A stretch of 48,428 nt of DNA. Origin: Laetiporus sulphureus 93-53 (Eukaryota > Basidiomycota > Agaricomycetes > Polyporales > Laetiporaceae). The stretch spans positions 2,520-50,947 of the forward strand of contig NW_024468534.1 in NCBI RefSeq assembly GCF_001632365.1. The letters are read 5' to 3'. Shown here in pieces: positions 1-8,678 of this stretch. The position numbers and the translations under genes were made by a program. A model generated the notes under the pieces. It had not been told where the DNA came from. It did not search any database and saw nothing but the letters and a program-made list of their open reading frames with translations. Each line of letters opens with the position of its first letter. Positions within the stretch are counted from its first letter, which is position 1.

Positions 1-177
1 TCCTTCATATATCTCTCACCCTTTCCTGCGTCTGCCACATCGACCAGTAAGTCAACAGGCTCTTGCGCCACATAGGGTTCAGGGGGATACTTTTGGATCA
101 GGGGGATCAGGGCGGCACGTTCCACGTGACTGTCCCTTTTTAGTCTTTTTGATCTCTTGTCCGGTGTTACCGTGACA
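1..177 (+). repeat. 3' part of a C-family LTR (partial, runs off left edge)
   Basis: The last about 100 bases (GGATCAGGG repeats, GCACGTTCC, TTGATCTCTTGTCC, then CGTGACA) closely match the end of the C-element LTRs at 7521 and 41161. A 5' splice-donor-like A|GTAAGT sits at 47-52, the same place in U5 as in the A, B and C LTRs. The sequence after 177 is element A protease DNA, not the TT-AGAA primer-site leader seen after the 5' LTRs of B and C, so this is a solo LTR or a 3' LTR inserted into element A. The expected target duplication is CATTA (178-182), with its partner left of the window. Confidence 0.75.
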
Positions 178-270
178 CATTACCAAAGTCATAACGGAGA
201 TAGCAGAAACAGCAAGAGGGACTGCTGGATTCGGGTTGACAGGTAACAAACTGCAAGGCAACTTCAATGT

Positions 271-787
271 CCGAGCAGTATGAAGACATCACCAGATCGA
301 TATACCAATGACAATAGAAGTTGAGGATAGGAATATACCAGCCAATGCACTCCTAGACTCTGAATGCACTGGATGCTGTGTCGACGAACAGTTTGTAAAG
401 AAGTTCAATATATCCACTATACCGTTCGAATGACCAGTACAAGTATTCAATGCAGATGGATCCTTCAACCGAGATGGCAATATGACACATTATGTATTTC
501 TAAAGATAGTTGTTCAGGGCCATAGAGAGCACTGCAAGCTCAATGTTACTACCCTTTCAGACCACAATGTGTTCCTCGGGTTTGACTGGTTAGAATACCA
601 TAATCCAGAAATAGATTGGGCTAAACGCACACTTCACTTCACGTGTTGTGACTGTGGGGAGCTGTCACAGTTTTCCTACCACAATATACCTTTGGCACCA
701 CGCCAAGGTATAAACATTAGACATGAGACAAGGCAAGACGACACAGGGAGCCATTTACAATCCACCATGATGTGTCCAGTCACGTGA
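271..787 (+). pseudogene. Element A: retropepsin-like protease fragment of pol
   Basis: The frame reads through a retroviral-type aspartic protease region: an ALLDSECTG segment near 350-376 where the family has DSG, then a region ending in FLGFDWLEYHNPEIDW, the usual C-terminal end of gypsy proteases. The active-site Gly is Glu (DSE), which should inactivate the enzyme, and a TGA interrupts the frame at about 431. After the protease the frame runs into an LTR (773-1364); RT and RNase H of element A are missing. Gag and the 5' LTR of A would lie left of the window. Known: this protease cleaves Gag-Pol. Inferred: dead fragment. Confidence 0.75.
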
Positions 788-1364
788 TCTAGACAAGCAC
801 CCCACACAAGTGCCCCTAGCACATGACCATTAAACTAGCACCCAACTATGATCACTGAAGCCCGCCAAGGCTCAGCTACCACATGTGACACTGAGGCATC
901 TTAGTAAGTAGTAGACATCCTATTGACCACTCAATAGTGGTCCCACTTCAGTCACCGACAAGGTGGCACCATGTTATACAATTATTTCATTGGACAACCT
1001 CACGGCCAATAGTAGGTAGTTGTCATGGTGAGACCAGAACCATTACTGGTTCTGGCATTATGTTCACATGTAGGTACCAGAGGTCCCATAGTAGCACAAG
1101 TGCCAGGGGCTCTGCCATACATGTATACATATAAGCACCTATGAGGAACTGGGTATCTCCAGTTCTATTCACCTATTTTATACATGCTTATGCGACCTAA
1201 CAGCCACCACCTCCTTTTGTGTGTTATAAGGCTAAGGGCCCTTTGAGCCCCTTTCTGCATCTTGTATATCACCATACAACACGGGTTATGGGTCACAGGA
1301 TGCAGGCTGCACCTTGCAGCCAGCTCCTTGCCTTCTTAGGCAGGAGTCACAATGCGCCATGACA
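773..1364 (+). repeat. E-like LTR inside element A
   Basis: From about 925 on this follows the solo LTR at 5819-6743 block by block: GTGGCACC boxes, AGAACCATTACTGGTTCTGGCA, a TATA region (CATATAAGCAC) near 1129, the run AAGGCTAAGGGCCCTTTGAGCCCCTT at 1229-1254 and an end in CATGACA at 1364. It contains CAGTCACGTGA near its start. The 5' boundary is uncertain: no matching 5-bp duplication of the downstream CTGCA is seen upstream. It sits exactly where the RT and RNase H of element A should be, so insertion was accompanied by, or followed by, deletion. Confidence 0.65.
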
Positions 1365-1619
1365 CTGCACTCAATGTAGTGGGTGCAGACAGTACCAGCC
1401 ATAGCACGTTATTATCGAAATAATGAAAGGAAAGGAAATGCAACAGTGCCAGCTGAATGAGAACAATGATTGCATTACATTGAACAGAGTCAGAATACCA
1501 TTGTGAAAACAAATGACCTGCTGCCATCATTCACATGTCAAGAAATCGAGAGGAATTTGTGCCAGCACAGTAACGATACATTAATGAAGTAAGATAGTAC
1601 AGATATGCAGTACGATACA
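1365..1619 (+). other. Decayed element A linker between RNase H and integrase
   Basis: About 250 bases with stops in all frames between the E-like LTR and the integrase. One frame keeps a remnant reading NENNDCITLNR, resembling the NDN..TLL segment that follows the RNase H domain in the related B elements. Nothing else is recognisable. Confidence 0.4.
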
Positions 1620-3533
1620 AATGGAAGCAAGCAAGTCTATGTGCCAAAAGCAGATAATAAGGAATCACTTAGATGAGAAATCGTCCAGCGTCATCATGAA
1701 GCCACCAGTGCAGGTCATCCTGGAAGATGGAAGACATATGAGATGTTATCTCGTAATTACTGGTGGCCAGGAATGTCCACTTACATCAAAAAGTATGTTG
1801 GTTCTTGCGACATTTGTCAACGCAACAAGAACATCAATCAGCCAAAATACGGAGAATTACAGCCAAATAAGGTTCCAACAGAACCTTGGAAAATTGTCTC
1901 TGTCGACTTAATTACTCAATTACCAGAATTTCATAGATTCAACGCAATCATGGTAGTTGTCGATCGTTTGACCAAAAGAGCGCATTTCTTTGCAATCACC
2001 AATGAGTTCTTAGCATCAGACCTTGCTCGTACCTTCTATGAGAGGGTATGGACACAGCATGGTCTTCCGAGACAGATTATCTCAGATAGAGGTACTCAGT
2101 TTGCAAGCGCATGATTCCAGGAAGTATGCAAACTCCTTGGAATACAATCAACAATGTCTTCAGCATATTATCCGGAGACCGATGGTCAAACTGAAAGAAC
2201 AAATCAGTCATTAGAGCAATATCTTCGTATTTATACTGACAGACGCATGGAAGACTGGAGTACACTACTCCCAACTGCCGAATTCGCCTATAATAACCAG
2301 GCTTCTGAAGCCACCAAGAATTCACCATTCTTTGTCGAATATGGTAGACATCCACATGCAGAACCAACAATAATGGACCCCATGAAGCATAATATGCTAG
2401 ATTCCATAATGCAGGCACGAGTAGAAGCACAAGAGCAAGCGAAGGCAGCCATTCTATTGGCGGCTGAGCGCATGAAGTGGTACTATGATCAATCCATACG
2501 ACCCACACCTTTCAAAGTTGGAGATCAAGTATTACTCTCCACTAAAGATTGGCAGACATCGGGAGCCAAACTGGCACAACAGAGAGATGGACCCTTCGAA
2601 ATTGTAGAAAAACTAGGACCAGTCACATACAGACTCAAAATGCTGCGACAATACGGTGTTCATCCAGTTTTTCATGCATCCAAGCTCATGCTCTATCATG
2701 AAGATGAAATACCAGGCTGCACACTCAGACCCTGTCCTTCTACCAAAAAGAAGACTGGCGAAGAATGGGAAGTCGAGTATATAGTCGACTCTCGTATCGT
2801 TCATGGCAAACTTCAATATTTGGTGCATTGGAAGGGTTATTCCAAAGCCGACGAAACTTGGGAACCTGCTGCAAATTTGAAGAAATCTCCGCGTCTCATC
2901 AAGGAATTTCACAGAAAATATCCTGACGCACCTCAACCAATATCTCTCATTGATACAACTCCAGTTGATGGCGTTTTTTCACCCAGGAGAACAGGTCAAG
3001 TCTATGACCCCGCCACTGATACCATTCAGATATACGATCAGGATAGAGATGATTGGGATCATTCTAGAGATCTTCAAACTACATTAGACAATCCAAATGC
3101 ACGAGCACCAAAATATGCCCATGAAGACGATGCTGGAATGGATTTAGCTGCATCAGAACCAACAACCATCCGAGCACATTCAAGAGGATTGGTGTCCACA
3201 GGACTTCACTTTACAACACCTCGAGGGACCTATGGTCGAATTGCACCACGAAGTGGGTTAGCTGTCAAAGGCATTGATATAGGCGCTGGTGTAATCGACA
3301 GAGGATACACAGGCGAAATCAAGATTTTGCTAATCAATAATACAAATGATGACTTCACAGTTAATTTGGGTGATCGAGTCGCTCAACTTATCATTGAACG
3401 TATTATCACCCCTGTCGTTTCACTGGTTGATTACCTCAAACCCTCAGCCCGAGGACACCGTGAATTTGGTTCAACAGATGATAATTATTTCCAGAAAGCA
3501 CGAAAAAAGCCAGATTCAGGACGAACTGTCTAG
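1620..3533 (+). pseudogene. Element A pol: integrase, chromodomain and dUTPase
   Basis: The integrase shows its zinc domain (HH near 1687-1692, GHPGRWK, NYWWPG, then CDICQRNK near 1808), the catalytic core (VDLITQL near 1905, ISDRGTQF near 2080, TDGQTERTNQ near 2178) and a GPFEIVEKLGPVTYRL segment. A TGA at 2112-2114 splits the core; the part from 2154 is an open 459-codon frame. Its residues 202-255 form a chromodomain (EEWEVEYIVDSR, YLVHWKGY, TWEP), which in chromoviruses guides integration to marked chromatin. Residues about 314-445 form a complete dUTPase. The front of the integrase is also frame-disrupted near 1680-1745. The fusion integrase-chromodomain-dUTPase also occurs in B+, B- and C. 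Confidence 0.9.
3097..3533 (+). other. dUTPase domain of element A with all five motifs
   Basis: A trimeric-type dUTP pyrophosphatase domain at the C-terminus of pol. Motif I is AGMDLAA (3131), motif II APRSGLAVKG (3243, with the Ser), motif III GVIDRGYTGEIK (3288, with the Asp and Tyr), motif IV GDRVAQL (3369) and motif V RGHREFGST (3450). No stop lies within it, unlike the homologous domains in B and C. Known: dUTPase converts dUTP to dUMP and limits uracil in new DNA. Inferred: it serves the element during cDNA synthesis. Confidence 0.9.
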
Positions 3534-3545
3534 AAGAGGGGGTAC
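3530..3545 (+). promoter_or_regulatory. Polypurine tract of element A
   Basis: The purine-rich run AGAAGAGGGGG directly precedes the TGTCACAG start of the 3' LTR, the expected place for the plus-strand primer. It overlaps the pol stop codon region. Confidence 0.75.
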
Positions 3546-4262
3546 TGTCACAGATTTTCACGTTTTTTAATCTGCACATGACTAGAACATCACATGACAT
3601 CAGCGCTAGGCTGTCCAGAAAGGAATGAACTGGTACGCGAAGTACTGACAGTCCTATGTGCCCCGAAGGTTCAGGACTAGTCACGTGACATATCACGTGA
3701 TATCCACACATGTGACAAGTAGCGCTGGTATTAGGTAAGACTAACTTATACAGTAATATCATCCCACCTAGAAGCAACGGTCGGACTCCAGAAAAACTCT
3801 ATGAAGGAGACACACGCCACTGGAGATATGTCCTTATGGGGATATTAGTTCACATACACGAGGTAGATAGATACCATGCCACCGGAGATGTAGCCATTAC
3901 AGACAATACCATTCCCATGGTCTTACTAAGTAGTTCAGAGGTTCGGCATGCATGACACACATAGTCTGACAGGTAGTGATAACCAATCAGATAATGTCCA
4001 TTAGCTAGCAGTTCTGGGGGTATATGGGTACCAAGGGTCCTTCTGCTCATGTATATAAGCCAGAGCTCTGAGACGCATAAGTCCCCCAGACTTATTCTCA
4101 TCTCTGCTATGCCTATCCATACAGTGTTACCAGTGCCCACTTCAAAGGCATTGCTTTACCTTGATCCGCTCTTGTGTCCATCCTTACCTTGACAACAGTC
4201 AGTAAGTGTTTGATCATAAGGTCATAGGCTTAGTCGGCGCTCTGCATCCTAAGTTTGTGATA
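3546..4262 (+). repeat. 3' LTR of element A
   Basis: Starts TGTCACAGATTTTC after the polypurine tract and ends TTTGTGATA. U3 carries several E-box palindromes (GTCACGTGAC near 3679, TCACGTGA near 3693). TATATAAG is at 4052; about 35 bases on, CAGACTTATTCT (4087-4098) is in the position of the self-priming segment of B and C. A GTAAGT donor preceded by A is at 4202-4207. The next bases, TTTAC, interrupt an E-family LTR at a point that the solo copy also has as TTTAC (minus strand), so TTTAC is the predicted target duplication of A. Confidence 0.85.
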
Positions 4263-4768
4263 TTTACCCAATGAGATAATTGCCTGAAGGTGGTGCCACT
4301 ATTTGAGTGGTTGAAGTGGTGCCACTTATTGAGTGGCCAATGGGGGTTCTGCCATAGCGCAGATTCTAATGCTGGTGCTACTATTTGGCAGCCATGTAGT
4401 TGGTGCTGCTATTTGAGCAGCGAATTGGGTGCTTGCTAGCTTGATGGTCCAATGAGCACGGGTAAGCCTATTGTGGGCCAAAGAGTTCCATTCTGGGCAA
4501 GTGGCCTGGTGTCACGTGACCAATGCCTGATAACTTCCAAATAGGGCAAGTGGCCAGTGTCACGTGACTGGGTGGCTGAATCATGGGCGCTTGGTGGTCA
4601 TGTGGTAGACACAGTCATATCTGCGATGTATGTGGTGGTATTGTGCTGTTTGCCTAAGTATCCACTTTGTGAGACCAATATGAAGGTTGGCATCTGAATA
4701 ACCACTTGTGGTTGCCGAATGATGACTTTATTGGTGCAGAAAGAAAGGTGCCACTTAATACTGTGACA
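4263..4768 (-). repeat. Family E LTR, minus strand, partial
   Basis: Reverse complement of the first about 500 bases of the solo LTR at 5819-6743, with its outer end TGTCACAGTATTA at 4768 and its body cut at 4263 by the 3' LTR of element A. It carries GTCACGTGAC near 4512 and 4559. The rest of this LTR should lie left of the window, beyond element A. The Helitron frame begins immediately after it. Confidence 0.85.
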
Positions 4769-5818
4769 TCGTCGCACGTCTCCCATTTCGCGCACTTTAT
4801 GAGTTGACGCGTATTCACAACATCACCCTCGACCGTCAACAATGCTCATTGGAAGGGTTGTGTACTGTCTTCACTTGTCACTGTTGCTCATTGTCCTGTC
4901 TGCCTACACTTTCCGTGTTCGACTTTCCTTCCGATGAGCTTCACAACATCGGTGTCAGTTCTGTTGACTCGTCTGTGTCTGGGCAGCTGCTCCTATGCTT
5001 TCCATCTGTTTCACATGTTCTTTCCATGGCTGAAACACATCATACTTTCGCTGGGGTGGTTAACTTCTCTCAGGACATCGCTGTTGATGCTCCTGAGCTG
5101 ATTGTTGTGGACATTCCTTTATGCTTCTTGACAAACAGGTTGTCATTTGCCGCACTTGCTGAGATTGCATGCCAGCATGGGCTTCATCCGAGCGGCAATA
5201 GTTAATCCATAGAAGACATTGTTAGCAAACTTTTGTCTCATCAATGCTTACTGTGTGCACGGCACTTCCCGTCGTTCATTCCTGTGACTTCATTGTCATC
5301 TGTTAGTGCTTCTCAATGTTGTTCTGAGTACTCAATTGCCCCGTCTGTCTCTGTGCATCCAGATTCCGTACCGCATTTTCCACCTGAGCCCATCTCCGAT
5401 GCTGCAAAGCTTCATTTTTATGGTGCATGGGATGATAGCCTCCAGTTGCCTTCTATATATGAATGGCCATGTGTGGTCTGTGCGACGTTAGTGCCCGGCC
5501 ATCTCGTTTTAACTGTCTGTGCTTCCTCAATTGATCTATCCCCAATCACTCGTGAATGTGAGCTGATTGCCAGGTTGAAGCGTAAATCAGTCGATGACAC
5601 CATTGAATTCGATAATGGACCTATACTGTATGGTCCTGCAGTTTATACTATCGATAACGTTCGATCAATCGACATCTGCGTGAGTTGCTATAATATACTC
5701 CATACGAAAAGGACGTTATCAAAGAAGGCTTTGGCAAATGGACTTTGGCTTGGGGATGTTCCCTCTGTGCTCGAGTCACTTACTTTTGTAGAGTGGATGC
5801 TGGTCTCAAAGGTGCGAC
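4769..5818 (+). pseudogene. Helitron protein N-terminal region, piece 1
   Basis: Reads, with one stop at about 5203, through an N-terminal ALYELTRIHNITL segment, then a Cys-rich part with CVVCATLVPG (near 5479) and CVSCYNIL (near 5680), and ends LANGLWLGDVP, FVEWMLVSKVR. This order is typical of the DUF6570-like region at the N-terminus of Agaricomycete Helitron proteins. Known: full-length proteins combine this region, a HUH Rep nuclease and a Pif1-like helicase. The reading frame continues after the solo LTR in HNAFIIKVSKGQRKM. The upstream end is cut by the E LTR. Confidence 0.8.
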
Positions 5819-6743
5819 TGTCACAGTATTAGGTGGCACCTTTCTTTTTGCATCATTTAAGTCATCATTCGGCAACCACAAGTGGTTATTCAGACGCCAA
5901 CCTTTATATTGGTCTCACAAAGTGGATACTTAGACAAACAGCACAATACCACCACATACATCGTGGATATGACTGTGTCTACCACATAACCATCAAGCAT
6001 CCATGATTCAGCCACCCAGTCACATGACACTAGCCACTTGCCCTATTCAGAAGTTCTCAGGCATTGGTCACGTGACACCAGGCCACTTGCCCAGAATGGA
6101 ACTCTTTGGCCCACAATAGGCTTATCCATGCTCATTGGACCACCAAGCTAGCAAGCACCCAATTCGCTGTTCAATAGCAGCACCAACTACATGGCTGCCA
6201 AATAGTAGCATCAGCATTAGAATATGCGCTATGGCAGAACCTCCATTGGCCACTCAATAAGTGGCACCACTTCAGCTACTCAAATAGTGGCACCACCTTC
6301 AGGCAATTATCTCATTGGGTAAAGTAGGATTACCTTGGCATATCCACGGCCTTTATAGATAGTTGCTATAGCAAAGTCCAGAACCATTACTGGTTTTGGC
6401 AATATGTTCACATGTAGACAGGACAGGACCCCAGTAAGTACACCATAGTTAGGGTACCCAGGGTCCACCACTACATGTATATAAGCACATGAGGATCTAA
6501 GGGAAGACCTTAGATTCATTCATCTATTTTATGTGGCCTAAGAAGCCTTCACCCCCTCTTTGTGTGACATAAGGCTAAGGGCCCTTTGAGCCCCTTTTTG
6601 CAGGCTGCATGTCACTGCATGCCTTTTTGGCCTAGCCCTTTGAGGCAGGCCCATATTTTGGTATTAGTGCAGGTCACTGAGTGCGGCTAGCATCTTGCAG
6701 CCATATCCTTGCCTTTTGGCAGGATTTATCATGCACCGTGACA
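5819..6743 (+). repeat. Solo LTR, family E, complete
   Basis: 925 bases from TGTCACAGTATTAGG to CACCGTGACA, flanked by a perfect 5-bp duplication GCGAC (5814-5818 and 6744-6748), and no internal element. TATATAAG occurs near 6479, GTCACGTGACACC near 6068, and a GGGCCCTTTGAGCCCC block follows in the transcribed part. It is the reference copy for the E-family LTRs at 773, 4263, 30431 and 48109. No GTAAGT donor like that of A, B and C is seen. Confidence 0.95.
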
Positions 6744-6821
6744 GCGACACAATGCATTTATTATAAAAGTGTCTAAGGGTCAGCGCAAAATGATCGCGAA
6801 TGCAGTGGGTTTCTCTCAACC
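6744..6821 (+). pseudogene. Helitron protein, piece 2
   Basis: Seventy-eight bases that bridge pieces 1 and 3: in frame they read HNAFIIKVSKGQRKMIANAV and then GFSQP, continued at 41167 by VHMVYNALPP. This fits the Helitron pattern KVRHN..V.VS.G..KM.AN. The last five bases, CAACC, are the left target duplication of element C. Confidence 0.85.
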
Positions 6822-7279
6822 TGTCACAGATTTTTATCACAAAGTCTGCATGTGACTTTTCTCATGCCACAGATTACGTGCTTCACCAATATCTCATGCC
6901 ACTCAGCCACAGATGTGACACGTAGAGATCAGGTGATAGTCCACATCACATGTTATGGTCTAGACCAGTGGATGATACAGTCGGACCTGTCTGTTCCAAA
7001 ATACAATAGAGGCACCCATTTGGGAACAAAGGAAACAAGGACTATTGTTCGGAATCGTCTAGGCAATCGGCTCAAGGTATAGCCATTACCACGATAGGAT
7101 GGATCATCTCACCGTTGCTATGGGAGAACATCGATCTTCTCACCTATTGTTCTACTTACGGATAGATCTTCCCACTTATTGTTTCGTGTATAGCTTAGTC
7201 ACCTAGATACGTAGATAGCCAATCATCTATTTTGTAGCAGTGGTACGATGAAGGTTATGTAATCAGGCTCCTGTACACG

Positions 7280-7287
7280 TATATAAG
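7280..7287 (+). promoter_or_regulatory. TATA box of element C LTR
   Basis: TATATAAG, 31 bases upstream of the TCAGATTG initiator-like segment that is also the self-priming segment. Confidence 0.75.
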
Positions 7288-7310
7288 ACCAGCATGTAGA
7301 GGATGAAACT

Positions 7311-7323
7311 TCAGATTGTTTCT
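7311..7323 (+). promoter_or_regulatory. Self-priming segment (RNA 5' end) of element C
   Basis: TCAGATTGTTTCT is a perfect 13-nt reverse complement of the primer-binding site AGAAACAATCTGA at 7524-7536. Its place 31 nt past the TATA box puts it at the predicted RNA 5' end, as in Tf1-type self-priming. Confidence 0.85.
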
Positions 7324-7408
7324 CCTTGTCTACCACTATAGCACCTACTGAGCTCACAAGCTCCTGCATATATCTTTCCACTCTTCCATATGCTTGCTTC
7401 ACCAACAA

Positions 7409-7559
7409 GTGAGTGTTCAGCTCTCAAGCCACTATTGGGATCAAGGGGATCAGGGCAGCACGTTCCACATGACTGATCCTTCTTTAGTCTCGTTGATCTC
7501 TTGTCCAGCGGTGCTGTGATATTAGAAACAATCTGACAATTTTCTGTGCCCCTGCTTAG
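7409..7559 (+). other. Predicted leader intron of element C
   Basis: Donor GTGAGT at 7409-7414 in U5, branch point CTGAC at 7533-7537, then a pyrimidine-rich stretch and acceptor CTTAG ending at 7559; length 151. The last exon base before the donor is A and the first after the acceptor are TG, so joining gives ATG TCT AAC, the start of ORF1. The intron holds the end of the LTR and the whole primer-binding site. Not tested by RNA data. Confidence 0.8.
7524..7536 (+). promoter_or_regulatory. Primer-binding site of element C (self-priming type)
   Basis: AGAAACAATCTGA two bases after the LTR end. There is no TGG-type tRNA match. The site ends inside the CTGAC branch point. Confidence 0.85.
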
Positions 7560-8004
7560 TGTCTAACACAAGTGGCCACATATTTTTAGTGCAAGCAGTT
7601 TCAGCCGTAGCACGTGGCTTTTTTGACACATATTCCAATCCGATCTCTACTCAGCATGAGCCTGAGCAAGACTCTGAGCTGCCCAAGGCTTCAAAGTGCA
7701 AGGCCACACCCAGGATCAACCTCGACACCCACTACAAGCATCAAGAAACCAATAAGGAGCATGGAAGGCTCCTCACTCTTGCCTTACTAGGTGCTTCATC
7801 CATAGATAGGCAGCATGCAGCAGCCAGGGTCATCGATACTATGCACATCATAAAGTGCGGAATTATCCATAAGCCTCGTGATCACACCCCACTGCTAGAG
7901 CACTACAAGCTCAGATGAGGATGCCTCACTACTGATAGTCGCAAGCTGGCACCATCTGCAGAGCTTATTACATCTAACGCAGTCCCTCTCCTCATCATCG
8001 CTCC
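7560..8004 (+). pseudogene. Element C ORF1, first part
   Basis: With the splice-made ATG (A from 7408) the frame reads MSNTSGHIF and on, matching the MSNTGSRAF start of B+ ORF1. A TGA is at 7916-7918. At 8004 the frame is cut by B- and resumes in phase at 25096 when one GCTCC copy is removed. No known domain was recognised. See the B+ copy (12391-13184) for the intact form. Confidence 0.75.
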
Positions 8005-8660
8005 TGTCACGGCATGCCGATGACAAAGATAGACAACCAAACTAAGAGTCCCCTTGAGGGCCTCTGGTAAAAGCCTACAGCGACGAGCTGTGGTGAGTTG
8101 ACATGTCCACTGACGAGGCCCAAGTCGCTAGTCACAGAGTAAGACTTACTGGTGAGGTGAGGGACACTATCACAACTGTGAGAATGCAAATAGAATGTAT
8201 AGCACACTGAGAGTGTCTGGTAAGGCCCCTCTATGATGGTAGTGGAGGATGAAGGAGAATAAGACTGAGGTCTCCTTCTTGTCTTGCTGGTCCTTATATA
8301 CAGAATTGTCTAGCTACTGTACAGTACTACATAAGCGAGTCACATGCTATTCTACTGGTCAGTGCTACAATTGTACGACATGTCCCAATTATCCTGATTG
8401 GCTGCCTAATAATACTCTGCAGAGACGGAGCTCCTCTTGAGCACACAATATGGTGTCATGGTGATTGCGGCATATGACACCATGCCGAGGAGCTCAGTGT
8501 CATGTGACAATGCTGAGAGAGATCCAAGGTCATGTGACTAGATGTCTTTATCTTATCTCTCATTAGGTCACGTGACTCTTGTGCGACGTGAAATGATTAA
8601 AATAATATGCTTCTAATAGCATTTGTTCCTATAATGACTTGTCAGGTAAAAACCGTGACA
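8005..8660 (-). repeat. 3' LTR of element B-
   Basis: 656 bases; on the minus strand it runs TGTCACGGTTTTTACC to GGCATGCCGTGACA. It is followed at its U3 end by the polypurine tract and is flanked by GCTCC. It matches the LTRs of B+ and the LTR at 24435. Confidence 0.93.
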
Positions 8661-8676
8661 TCACCCCCTTCTCAAG
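8661..8676 (-). promoter_or_regulatory. Polypurine tract of element B-
   Basis: On the minus strand TTGAGAAGGGGGTGA directly precedes the 3' LTR; the same sequence is found in B+ at 19562. Confidence 0.8.
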
Positions 8677-8678
8677 GT

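Larger units (their letters stand above)
6822..7521 (+). repeat. 5' LTR of element C
   Basis: 700 bases from TGTCACAGATTTTTATC to GCTGTGATA. TATATAAG at 7280, an initiator-like TCAGATTG at 7311, and a 5' splice donor A|GTGAGT at 7409. The left flank CAACC matches the right flank of the 3' LTR. Confidence 0.93.

Noticed and set aside
4263..6330. Inverted copies flanking a 1-kb coding stretch, looking like a DNA transposon with long terminal inverted repeats
   Set aside because: The right copy is a complete solo LTR with its own GCGAC duplication, and the left is a second LTR of the same family in the other orientation; the stretch between is part of a Helitron protein that continues elsewhere.
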